From positions 1 through 13,572 of the forward strand of contig CAYNPH010000094.1 of assembly GCA_964399035.1 (NCBI GenBank): a stretch of DNA of 13,572 bases, read 5' to 3'. The position numbers were made by a program, and so were the translations under genes. This document shows positions 1 through 6,081 of the stretch, piece by piece (position 1 is the stretch's first letter; every line of letters begins with the position of its first letter). This DNA is from WAOL01 sp964399035. Its GTDB lineage: Archaea; Thermoproteota; Thermoprotei_A; Sulfolobales; NBVN01. A model generated the notes under the pieces. It did not search any database. It was not told the DNA's origin and worked only from the letters and a program-made list of their open reading frames with translations.

Positions 1-320
1 AGGGAGCCCTTGAGGAACGCCTCAACTATTCCTACAGCAACGCCGATGACCCGCGATAAGCCCTCAGTGCAGGAGAGTACCCTAACGGCGTCCGCTACCC
101 TCATTCCTCCGGACGCGTGGGCTAGGTACGTGGCGACCCCCCTGAAACTCACTTCCTTGGCCAAGTCCCTTAGCTTAGTCAGGATCCCTTCCAAATCCTT
201 TGAGACGCCCCCGTAGTTCGGCGGGTAATTTACCTCGTTAAGCGTTGCCTCCCCGGCCTCCTCGCGGGCTATTGCCTCAGCCAACTTATAACCCCGGCTT
301 AAGTCTGCACCACGTAACAT
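1..320 (-). CDS. Unidentified protein, N-terminal part, cut by the window edge
   Basis: An open frame runs on the minus strand from an ATG at 320 to the window edge, giving about 106 residues with no stop. The other two minus frames stop quickly. The protein starts MLRGADLSRGYKLAEAIA and continues with a charged, largely helical sequence including NEVNYPPNYGG, a stretch rich in K/E/L (DLEGILTKLRDLAKEV) and an alanine/valine-rich tail. The amphipathic composition and the lack of stops over 320 bases support a real gene. I recognise no family. It is divergent from the membrane-protein gene at 406 and shares its roughly 85-bp intergenic region. No Shine-Dalgarno site is visible before the ATG, so the start is the best guess. 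A second ATG at 324 is out of frame and soon stops. Confidence 0.6.
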   Translation of the reverse strand, partial: MLRGADLSRGYKLAEAIAREEAGEATLNEVNYPPNYGGVSKDLEGILTKLRDLAKEVSFRGVATYLAHASGGMRVADAVRVLSCTEGLSRVIGVAVGIVEAFLKGS

Positions 321-340
321 TCATTTAAGGGGTAAGGCAC

Positions 341-353
341 TCTGCAACGCAGA
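341..353. repeat. Short perfect inverted repeat between divergent genes
   Basis: The sequence TCTGCAACGCAGA has 5-bp arms (TCTGC/GCAGA) and a 3-base centre. It lies 21-33 bases upstream of the minus-strand ATG at 320 and about 53 bases upstream of the plus-strand start at 406, a position where it could be an operator for either gene. The winged-helix protein at 1101 is the obvious candidate ligand, but that is inference. An IR of this size can arise by chance. Confidence 0.3.
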
Positions 354-363
354 ATTACGTCCC

Positions 364-372
364 TACTTAATA
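364..372 (+). promoter_or_regulatory. TATA-like box for the membrane protein operon
   Basis: TACTTAATA centres about 38 bases upstream of the GTG start at 406. That would put transcription start near 394 and leave a short leader. The motif is AT-rich relative to its surroundings but is not a perfect archaeal TATA box. Confidence 0.35.
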
Positions 373-405
373 CTCTTGTCTGAGGAGTTCTAACGGTGGT
401 AACGT

Positions 406-1062
406 GTGGGGGAGGACGTTAGGGAGCTTGTTGAGGTGCTGAAGGACATTAGGGATAAGTTAGTGGGGCTTTACTCGCTTTCGACGGCCGTCATATACTT
501 GGGTTTCGGATCCATAGTCGGGTTTAACATACTACTAAGCGTCGTGGTTTACCCTAGGGTAAGCGAGCCATTAAGCACGGCCATCCTACTGGTATTCTGG
601 ATCCTCGCGATACTGGCGCTGAACGTCCTGATTCTGAAGATGTTCGGAAAACCCATAGCTAAGTTCAGGGAGATGCTTCGAGGAGGGAGGGGGGATGCCG
701 GGAGGTCGCGTAGGGGCTTCCCAGCCTTCGCGCTGGTGTGGTCAGCATCGTTCGTCGCTGGGTACGCCCTGACATCCGGGTTAAGCTACTTCGGGCTACT
801 CAGCGACCGCTACGTAGCTCAGCTAGGCCTGCTTACGGCGCTGGCGTTAGGCAACATACTCATGTCGTTAGCGTTACGTGAGTGGAAGGTTCTCATGTGT
901 GGCGTCGCTATCGCGGTGCTCGCGCTTCCCCTACCCCTAACAGGCTCATTCGACGCTGCATGGACGTACGCGTCGGGGGTCATAGTAACGACGTACAACC
1001 TGACCGGGATTGCCTACGTGATTGAGGCAACCCGCCTAATCGTGGGTAGCAGGAAAGGATAG
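406..1062 (+). CDS. Six-helix integral membrane protein of unknown function
   Basis: A 218-residue protein starting at GTG. Residues 1-22 are charged and cytoplasmic-looking. Hydrophobic segments follow at about 26-49, 56-80, 107-131, 136-157, 161-180 and 185-213, with a basic loop at 81-106 (RGGRGDAGRSRRG) that should be cytoplasmic by the positive-inside rule. No catalytic or transport motif is recognised. The gene is followed 38 bases later by a small winged-helix regulator, with no promoter visible between them, so the two probably form one operon. A membrane protein with an adjacent winged-helix regulator suggests a sensed or controlled membrane function, but no substrate can be named. 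Confidence 0.75.
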   Translation: MGEDVRELVEVLKDIRDKLVGLYSLSTAVIYLGFGSIVGFNILLSVVVYPRVSEPLSTAILLVFWILAILALNVLILKMFGKPIAKFREMLRGGRGDAGRSRRGFPAFALVWSASFVAGYALTSGLSYFGLLSDRYVAQLGLLTALALGNILMSLALREWKVLMCGVAIAVLALPLPLTGSFDAAWTYASGVIVTTYNLTGIAYVIEATRLIVGSRKG

Positions 1063-1100
1063 CGAACCCGCCTAATCCGCTAGGTTGCTGAGGGTGGAGC

Positions 1101-1430
1101 GTGTTGAGTGAGGATGACGCCCTACATAGGGTGATGCGGGACCCGGTGTTCTCCTCGCCCGTGAGGTTAGGGATAATGCTATACCTAATACCGCGTGGGG
1201 AAGCGTACTTCACCGAACTTCAGGAAGCGCTGAAGCTCACCCCAGGGAACTTAGGTAGTCACTTAAGGAGGCTTAGGGAGGCAGGGTACGTAAGGATACT
1301 CAGGTACCTGGAGGACAGGCCTAGGACCGTGGTTAAGGTGACTGACTTAGGAGTTAAGAGGACACTGGAATACATAAACAAGTTAATGAGTGCGGCTGAG
1401 GACGTTCTTAAGTTACGTGCTCAGACCTAA
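1101..1430 (+). CDS. Small winged-helix DNA-binding regulator (MarR/ArsR-like, HTH_34 type)
   Basis: A 109-residue protein starting at GTG with a GGTGG ribosome-binding site 5-9 bases upstream. Residues 18-30 (SSPVRLGIMLYLI) form the typical first helix of archaeal winged-helix regulators. Residues 35-46 (AYFTELQEALKL) and 47-63 (TPGNLGSHLRRLREAGY) are the helix-turn-helix, with the recognition helix in the second block. Residues 64-82 form the wing (VRILRYLEDRPRTVVKV), and 83-105 are a C-terminal helix for dimerisation. The pattern TELQ..L.LTPGNL.SHL..L...GYV is characteristic of the HTH_34 winged-helix family. It is probably a repressor of its own operon with the upstream membrane protein. 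The ligand is unknown and no sensor domain is present. Confidence 0.85.
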   Translation: MLSEDDALHRVMRDPVFSSPVRLGIMLYLIPRGEAYFTELQEALKLTPGNLGSHLRRLREAGYVRILRYLEDRPRTVVKVTDLGVKRTLEYINKLMSAAEDVLKLRAQT

Positions 1431-1450
1431 GCCGACTCTCGGCTTTATTA
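1429..1450 (+). terminator. Hairpin terminator after the winged-helix gene
   Basis: Starting at the last bases of the TAA stop codon, arms AAGCCGA (1429-1435) and TCGGCTT (1439-1445) pair perfectly over 7 bp around the loop CTC, followed by TTATTA. This is a compact intrinsic-terminator shape exactly at the operon end. The TTTATTA at 1444-1450 also lies about 38 bases before the ATG at 1485 and may double as the TATA box of the next gene. Confidence 0.6.
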
Positions 1451-1484
1451 CTCGCAATAACGTATCACTTGACGGGCACCATTA

Positions 1485-2225
1485 ATGAGTAGTGCGGGCA
1501 GGGAGTCCTCGTTCAAGAAACTCGTTAAGGTACCGTTGTCAGTAACCTTAACGGAGCTCGGGCTCCAGGGCTTCACAGGCTACATATCCATAGTCGGGCG
1601 GACGGACAAGGGTGAGGTAGCGATTGACGTGGACTTCATAAACGGGACGCCAGTGAGGTGCGTCTTTGAAGTTATGGATGGGGAGTGGAGGGTCGAGGGC
1701 ATTAAGTGCTTGGAGGTTGTCGAGTCCACGATATGCGTTGAGTGCTTCGCCGAAGTAAGGAAGTTAAGCAAGGATAAGGTCAAGGTTGACGAGAACCTCC
1801 TACGCACGCCAAAACGCTTGGTGGGGGAGGTAGCCACGCACCCAAGCCCGGGCAGGTTAGCCGAGGAATTCAACAAACTCAGTAATTACCTCGTGAACCC
1901 CGTAGTCCTAGCTAACATCACGAAAGCGTCACGGACAGCCACAGTGATGAAGATGCGGTTGACTAGGCTCATCGACAGGCTACTCACCATGGCTGGCCCG
2001 CACCCACTCTCAGTGATAGCGACGGATCACGGGGTAAGGGTCATCGCAATAGCGAGGGATCACGGGCTAATAGCCGTGTGCGTGTGGCGCTCGGGGAGGG
2101 CCCTGTGCGGCGATAAGGCACTGGAGTACCTCACCTCGGACGAGGCTGACTTAATGGTTAACGCGATCGTGTCCTACGTCGACCCCTCAGCACTTCTCCC
2201 CCCATTTAAGGATGCCCTCGTTTGA
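1485..2225 (+). CDS. Conserved-looking archaeal protein of unknown function, two-part architecture
   Basis: A 246-residue soluble protein starting at ATG, without a Shine-Dalgarno site. Residues 15-110 are rich in beta strands and contain GFTGYISIVG, DVDFING.PVRCVFEV and a Cys pair (CVEC at 88-91). This resembles the archaeal DUF2226/DUF4388 style of domain, but I hold that match loosely. Residues 111-150 are a linker. Residues 152-240 form an alpha/beta unit with a long helix (MKMRLTRLIDRLLTMAG) and strands LSVIATDHGVRVIAIARDHGLIAVCVW, which looks roadblock- or profilin-like. There is no signal peptide or membrane segment. The last 39 bases overlap the 3' end of the convergent KaiC-like ATPase gene. 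A functional link with that ATPase is possible but unproven. Confidence 0.7.
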   Translation: MSSAGRESSFKKLVKVPLSVTLTELGLQGFTGYISIVGRTDKGEVAIDVDFINGTPVRCVFEVMDGEWRVEGIKCLEVVESTICVECFAEVRKLSKDKVKVDENLLRTPKRLVGEVATHPSPGRLAEEFNKLSNYLVNPVVLANITKASRTATVMKMRLTRLIDRLLTMAGPHPLSVIATDHGVRVIAIARDHGLIAVCVWRSGRALCGDKALEYLTSDEADLMVNAIVSYVDPSALLPPFKDALV

Positions 2226-3602
2226 TCGCGTGCTTTTAAGATTACTTAATAACCTTATCCCCTCCTCCACACACTGCCGTATCTCCTCAACACCCAGTAC
2301 CTTAGCAGCCTTCCCTGAGCCCCAAACGTAGAGCTGGGGTCTCACTACGTTTCCTTCACGCACGTACTCCAGGCGAAGCACAATGCTCGATAACGCTGAG
2401 AGCGCCTCATAGAGGTTCCCGTGGGTCTTGCCGTAAAGAATCACTACGCTAGTTCCCCTTAACTTAGCATGCATTAACAGGTTGTATAGGACCAGCGCCA
2501 GCCTCTCAGACCTCCGGTACAGGAAATCAAGAACCTCGATACCGTGCAGGATTAGGACGTCAGGGTAGTAATTACGTAGCGTGTCCTCACACACCTCTAA
2601 AATACCCTCAAGACCCAAAGTGACAGGGTTAATCCCCACGGCATGAATTATTAATTCGTTGGCAAGATGCTCGTCAAGCCCAACCCTCCTTAACGTACGT
2701 AGTGCCGCGCACCTTATCTCGCTTGAGGAGGACTTAAAACTAATCACTACGCTCTTAAGCCTGTTCAACGCCAACATAAGTGCTACCGGCAAGTAAATGC
2801 ACTCAAGGCACCTCCCGTCAGGCGGGTACGCAACCAGCATCGAGCACCCCCTACAGAGGCTCCCGACGACGTCACCCAAGGTCTTGCAGGGCGGAGATAT
2901 TGTGTCGTCACAGGATGGCGTGACCTCCTCAACATTCACTGGCACTAATACCTTGATGCCGTGCCCGTCCACTATCCTGAACGGTATCCCCCAGGAAGGC
3001 GTGCGCCCGCCCCGCACCTTCTTAACTATGATTAAGCGCTTAAGCATGCCTTCATCAGCGCCCACACGCAACCTCAGCACTATATCTGCGGCGTGCTCGA
3101 ACTCCTTAGCTATAGCTATGTCTTCGTCTCCCCACCCAGCCACTAGGATCGTAACTCCTCTTATCACGGAGGATAGGTCGTAGAGGAAGTTCTGAATTAT
3201 GGATCTAGCCTTATGTATGCTGAGCCTGTGCGTGGTAGTCATCAGCTTGAGGTCATCTATCACCACGACCCGAGGTTTGATTTTGGTGATGTACTCCGTA
3301 ATCACCTTAGTTACCGTACTTAACATTGAGGCGTTAACGATTACGGGTAGCCTAACGTACCTGAACAGGTGCAACGCGCTTAACTCCTCGAAGTCCATAC
3401 CCAGTCTCAGCATCTCCTCCCTGAAGACCTCCCAGCGCTCCCTTAGGGACACGTAGAGGCAGGGACGCTCCCTAACGGCGTTTGCGTAACATACTGTTGC
3501 CGCTAGGATGGTCTTGCCTGCGCCGGGGTCGCCCTCGATAAGCATGGTTGTTCCTGCCTTAAGCGCATCGCCGAGCACTTCCTCAAGACCCTCAATACCC
3601 AC
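2187..3602 (-). CDS. KaiC-like RecA-superfamily ATPase with degenerate second domain
   Basis: A 471-residue protein from a GTG at 3602. Domain 1 (about 1-222) is a COG0467/KaiC-type RecA fold: Walker A GDPGAGKT at 24-31, Walker B RVVVIDDL at 111-118, the sensor strand VTILVAGW at 150-157, and the KaiC-like end IIVKKVRGGR..SWGIPFRI at 191-210. Domain 2 (about 240-455) keeps the KaiC outline, but its P-loop position reads AYPPDGRC (258-265), without the Lys-Thr pair, so it probably cannot bind ATP normally. Cysteines are frequent around it (C250, C253, C265, C268). KaiC-like proteins in archaea act in signalling and motility control, so no precise role can be given. The start is questionable. 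The nine codons before the GTG (A-T-K-D-V-D-I-F-P) are open, in frame, and read like the usual KaiC N-terminus, but no standard start codon serves them. Confidence 0.85.
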   Translation of the reverse strand: MGIEGLEEVLGDALKAGTTMLIEGDPGAGKTILAATVCYANAVRERPCLYVSLRERWEVFREEMLRLGMDFEELSALHLFRYVRLPVIVNASMLSTVTKVITEYITKIKPRVVVIDDLKLMTTTHRLSIHKARSIIQNFLYDLSSVIRGVTILVAGWGDEDIAIAKEFEHAADIVLRLRVGADEGMLKRLIIVKKVRGGRTPSWGIPFRIVDGHGIKVLVPVNVEEVTPSCDDTISPPCKTLGDVVGSLCRGCSMLVAYPPDGRCLECIYLPVALMLALNRLKSVVISFKSSSSEIRCAALRTLRRVGLDEHLANELIIHAVGINPVTLGLEGILEVCEDTLRNYYPDVLILHGIEVLDFLYRRSERLALVLYNLLMHAKLRGTSVVILYGKTHGNLYEALSALSSIVLRLEYVREGNVVRPQLYVWGSGKAAKVLGVEEIRQCVEEGIRLLSNLKSTRSNEGILKWGEKC

Positions 3603-3632
3603 CGGGAATATATCGACGTCCTTCGTTGCTCA

Positions 3633-3716
3633 TCACCGCCCCAGTAAGGAGATGTGCTTGACCGCGTGTTTGAATCTCCGCGCTCGCTTGGTAGTTTCCG
3701 TCACATAGTATAACAT
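3633..3716 (-). CDS. Possible 27-residue basic peptide or upstream ORF
   Basis: A small frame on the minus strand starts at ATG 3716 and ends at TGA 3633-3635. It encodes a basic peptide beginning MLYYVTETTKRARRFKHAV. It is in the same reading frame as the KaiC-like gene and separated from it by two consecutive stops (TGATGA) and a few codons. An AT-rich TATA-like box at 3752-3759 would place transcription start about 12 bases before its ATG. It could be an upstream ORF that couples to the ATPase gene, a small protein, or simply leader sequence. There is no homology evidence. Confidence 0.3.
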   Translation of the reverse strand: MLYYVTETTKRARRFKHAVKHISLLGR

Positions 3717-3844
3717 AATTCCCTCTAATAGATAATTGTTCAGGATCCGGTAAATAAAAATGATTCCTAGAAACACAGCATCTTGCCTAGACCCATGGTT
3801 ACTTACAAAACAAACGTAAAGACAACACGTTAATTACGGATGAC
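3717..3844. other. AT-rich intergenic stretch without a gene
   Basis: This part of the gap between the KaiC-like and Hsp20 genes is clearly AT-richer than its flanks. It holds a minus-strand TATA-like box (3752-3759) but no credible coding frame, tRNA or strong repeat. The remaining part of the gap (3845-3937) carries the probable C/D box sRNA. Confidence 0.5.
3752..3759 (-). promoter_or_regulatory. TATA-like box upstream of the small peptide and KaiC-like gene
   Basis: On the minus strand the region 3751-3760 reads TTTTTATTTA, a good archaeal TATA core. It is about 39 bases upstream of ATG 3716 and about 150 bases upstream of the GTG at 3602. A second candidate, TTATAC at 3709-3714, overlaps the small ATG and would give a leader of about 80 bases for the ATPase gene. 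Confidence 0.4.
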
Positions 3845-3851
3845 ATTTTAA
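3845..3851 (+). promoter_or_regulatory. TATA-like box for the plus-strand sRNA
   Basis: ATTTTAA, preceded by a purine-containing GATGAC, is centred about 26 bases upstream of 3874. That places the start of transcription just in front of box C of the predicted C/D sRNA. It is on the strand opposite to both flanking protein genes, which have no use for a promoter here. Confidence 0.5.
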
Positions 3852-3873
3852 CTGCGGATCAGAACGTTCCATA

Positions 3874-3929
3874 GGCTATGATGAGTTCGCCGTCCATGAG
3901 TGATGATTAGGGACTCGAGCCCTGAGCCA
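3874..3929 (+). ncRNA. Probable box C/D sRNA guiding 2'-O-methylation of tRNA C56
   Basis: Seen in order: GGC (3874-3876), box C ATGATGA (3878-3884, matching RTGATGA), an 11-base spacer, a degenerate D' ATGA (3896-3899), box C' GTGATGA (3900-3906), a 15-base spacer, box D CTGA (3922-3925) and GCC (3926-3928), which pairs with the 5' GGC to close the C/D motif. The 12 bases before box D, GGGACTCGAGCC, are complementary with one G-U pair to a tRNA T-arm reading GGUUCGAGUCCC. The fifth guide base upstream of box D (G3917) pairs with C56, as the N+5 rule requires. Pyrobaculum aerophilum is known to lack aTrm56 and to make Cm56 with a C/D sRNP. Weak points are the poor D' box, the missing D'-C' spacer and a 3-bp terminal stem. 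The target of the D' spacer is not recognised. Confidence 0.7.
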
Positions 3930-3937
3930 CATACGAG

Positions 3938-4483
3938 CTACTCCTTCTTGAATATGGCGTCGACAACGTTATTCCTAACGATTACTTTCTCAGGCTCTGA
4001 CCCTACCTTATGCGTGAGCTTGATTAGGGATTTCATTCCCTTTGCCTCTATCATAACCTTATCGCCACTACCTCTTACCCTAACGTCACCCTCCCTTACG
4101 GCGTCCTTAAGCTCCACGATCACCTCAACCCTGTCGCCTAGGTCTATCACGTCGTAGTTGCGTGTTACCTCCGGAACCTTGGAGTCCTCTAATTCCTTGA
4201 TAGTGGGCTTAGCTCCCTTCCCGAACTCCCTTACTACGGGGCGTCCGTCAGGGCCTATGGTTACGGAGAAGCCGTAAACCCTGCTCCCCCCTCTCCAGAG
4301 TTCCTCGTCGTTGAGCATCTGCTCTAACGCCCTGTTGAGTTCACGCATAAGTATTTCGAACCCCAACCCGAAGGGCGCGACCATGTCGGGCCTGTAAGGG
4401 GTGGAGAGGGAGTCCTCTTCCTCCCTTTCGTCCTCATCCCTTCTTCTCTCATCCTTCTTTTTCTTCTTCCTCCACCAAGGCAT
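3938..4483 (-). CDS. Small heat-shock protein, Hsp20/alpha-crystallin family
   Basis: A 181-residue protein starting at ATG 4483. Residues 1-30 are extremely charged (KKKKK, then alternating R/E/D), probably flexible. Residues 35-66 are a helix with GFEILMRELNRALEQML. Residues 69-90 carry YGFSVTIGPDGRPVVREFG, a signature of archaeal Hsp20 proteins. The alpha-crystallin-like domain spans about 105-178, with YDVIDLGDRVEVIVELKD, then VMIEAKG and a final VRNNVVDAIFKK in the place of the usual NGVLE strand. It ends without an I-x-I tail, so oligomer assembly may differ from canonical small heat-shock proteins. The role would be ATP-independent holding of unfolding proteins in the cytoplasm. The gene has its own promoter region upstream and no coupled partner. 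Confidence 0.9.
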   Translation of the reverse strand: MPWWRKKKKKDERRRDEDEREEEDSLSTPYRPDMVAPFGLGFEILMRELNRALEQMLNDEELWRGGSRVYGFSVTIGPDGRPVVREFGKGAKPTIKELEDSKVPEVTRNYDVIDLGDRVEVIVELKDAVREGDVRVRGSGDKVMIEAKGMKSLIKLTHKVGSEPEKVIVRNNVVDAIFKKE

Positions 4484-4500
4484 GACGTTCCAACTCCGGG

Positions 4501-4520
4501 CTTAAAACCGTGTTTAAGGT
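4501..4520 (-). promoter_or_regulatory. Promoter region of the Hsp20 gene
   Basis: On the minus strand two TATA-like cores, CCTTAAAC (about 4513-4520) and GTTTTAAG (4501-4508), lie 18-37 bases before ATG 4483. Either implies a leaderless or very short-leader transcript, in line with the lack of a close Shine-Dalgarno site. Which one is used cannot be told from sequence. Confidence 0.45.
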
Positions 4521-4560
4521 TACCACCGCCTTTAATACGCTTTAATGAAGCACCGGAAAG

Positions 4561-5982
4561 CTACTGGATTATACGCGCCTCCCTCTCCGGGGGCACCTCA
4601 ATGACCCTCCTTAACCACGTGCCTCTGGAGAGCCACGCGAGGGCGAGGACGCCTGCCGCTATGTTGCTTGTGGTCATCGCGTACCACACCCCATCAGTCC
4701 CCATGCCGGCGAGGTACGCTAGAACTATGCTGAGCCCTATCCTCAGCACCCATAGCCTGAATATTGAGAGGGCGGCGAAGAACTTCGTGTGTCCCGAACC
4801 GTTGGCTACGGCGCTACATAGGAAGAACATGCCGAAGAACGGTATGGAGGGGGCGAAAACCTCCAGTAACCTGGACCCGACCGGGATTACCTTAGGGTCG
4901 TTCACGAAGATGAGTATTAGCGGCACCCTAAACGCTACTATGGCTATCGAGCCTACGGCGAAGCTCCCGCTTATCAGTATTAGCGACTTCCTGACCACTT
5001 CCTTAGCCCTTCCATACGCCTCCGCACCTAGGGTCTGGCCTATCATTATGGATGCCGCCCTGAAGAACCCTCCCGCGAATGCCTGCATTATGCTTATGAT
5101 CCTCTGTGCAACCCCGAAAGCCGCTATGACTGTCGAGCCAAACCTAGAGACTATCGACATCATTATCGTGAACCCCAACGCGTTAGCGGACTGCTGCAGG
5201 GCTAGCGGGGTCCCTATGCTGAATATCTTCCTTAACCACCACCCCTCCAACCTCATGTCGCGGCGTTCGATCCTTATCCCCTTAACGCCCTTAACGAGAA
5301 CTAAGTACGCACCCACAACGGACGTTAACGCCCTGGACGAGATGGTTGCTACGGCAGCCCCAACGACCCCTAACGCGGGCATGCCTAGGAGGCCGAAGAT
5401 GAGTATCGGGTCTAGGACAATGTTCAGTATTGATGACGCGACGTTAAGCTTCATCGGGGTCTTCGTGTCGCCTAGGGAGTTAGCTATGGCGTTGTACCCG
5501 AATGCGGGGATTGTGAGGGGAACTCCCGCGAATATTACCCTCATGTAGCTTAGGGCTAGGGGGTACACGTCCGGGGGCACACCCATGGCCGTCAGTATGT
5601 AGGGTGCGGAGACGAACCCAACAACACTTATGGTCAGGCCGAAGACCACGGCTAGGAGGAAGAGCTGGCCAGCGCTCTTCTTAACCCCCACCACGTCCCC
5701 CGCCCCAGCGTACTGCGAGATCAGGGCTAATCCTGCGGAGGCGTACCCTAGGGCTATGGAGTAAACAAGCATTATGGGGGGCCAGCAAACGGTCGGGGCG
5801 CTGAAGGCTTCCCTCCCCAACCTCCCTAACCATATTGCGTCGACGAGGTTGTATGAAAGGTTGACGAGGTTCACTACTATGACGGGCCACGCCAGCCACG
5901 CTAATGTCCTATAGACAGGTGCCTTCAGTATCCTCTCCCTAGTGGCGCCGAACTCCCTTAACGCTCGGTGTTCCTCCCCCAA
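4561..5982 (-). CDS. MATE-family multidrug/cation efflux transporter
   Basis: A 473-residue integral membrane protein with about 12 hydrophobic segments in two homologous halves. Family marks are an acidic residue in helix 1 (VDAIWLGRLG, D48), GDTKTPM at 171-177 followed by NIVLDPILIFG at 187-197, and the equivalent SGHTKF in the second half. Length is normal for MATE (about 450-480). Proteins of this family export drugs or other organic cations against Na+ or H+ entry. The start is TTG at 5982, with a GGTGG-type ribosome-binding site just upstream. No other start codon exists in frame before it. The gene is divergent from a PadR gene, and a perfect palindrome sits 20-40 bases before the start. 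It is therefore probably repressed by that PadR protein and induced by a substrate. Confidence 0.92.
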   Translation of the reverse strand: MGEEHRALREFGATRERILKAPVYRTLAWLAWPVIVVNLVNLSYNLVDAIWLGRLGREAFSAPTVCWPPIMLVYSIALGYASAGLALISQYAGAGDVVGVKKSAGQLFLLAVVFGLTISVVGFVSAPYILTAMGVPPDVYPLALSYMRVIFAGVPLTIPAFGYNAIANSLGDTKTPMKLNVASSILNIVLDPILIFGLLGMPALGVVGAAVATISSRALTSVVGAYLVLVKGVKGIRIERRDMRLEGWWLRKIFSIGTPLALQQSANALGFTIMMSIVSRFGSTVIAAFGVAQRIISIMQAFAGGFFRAASIMIGQTLGAEAYGRAKEVVRKSLILISGSFAVGSIAIVAFRVPLILIFVNDPKVIPVGSRLLEVFAPSIPFFGMFFLCSAVANGSGHTKFFAALSIFRLWVLRIGLSIVLAYLAGMGTDGVWYAMTTSNIAAGVLALAWLSRGTWLRRVIEVPPEREARIIQ

Positions 5983-6001
5983 CCCCCACCCGACCGAGGG
6001 A

Positions 6002-6022
6002 ATATGTCGGTCAGCGACATAT
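6002..6022. promoter_or_regulatory. Perfect palindromic operator, probable PadR site
   Basis: Arms ATATGTCG (6002-6009) and CGACATAT (6015-6022) are perfect 8-bp inverted repeats around the 5-base centre GTCAG. Inside lie ATGT and ACAT separated by 9 bases, close to the ATGT-N8-ACAT pattern of known PadR operators. The site lies between the MATE start (5982) and the AT-rich promoter elements, where a bound repressor would block transcription start of the MATE gene. Confidence 0.7.
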
Positions 6023-6023
6023 A

Positions 6024-6046
6024 AATATATTTCAGCGGAATATATT
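6024..6046. promoter_or_regulatory. Back-to-back TATA elements of the MATE and PadR promoters
   Basis: The 8-bp self-complementary sequence AATATATT occurs at 6024-6031 and again at 6039-6046, 15 bases apart. The first, with its neighbours, is well placed as the TATA box for MATE on the minus strand. The second lies about 39 bases before the PadR ATG at 6082. Being palindromic, both could serve either direction. Confidence 0.5.
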
Positions 6047-6081
6047 AATAGGCAAACTACGAGTATATGGGGTGTTATTGA

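Noticed and set aside
3908..3925. T-arm-like hairpin (AGGG-7-base loop-CCCT) suggesting the end of a tRNA gene
   Set aside because: No acceptor, D or anticodon arm can be built on either strand, and the minus-strand loop starts with C instead of T54. The resemblance is explained by the sRNA guide being complementary to a T-arm.
4601..5548. Long plus-strand open frame (315 codons) opposite the MATE gene
   Set aside because: It lies wholly antisense to a gene with clear MATE motifs. Its product is low-complexity in Thr/Met/Pro and has no promoter or ribosome-binding site.
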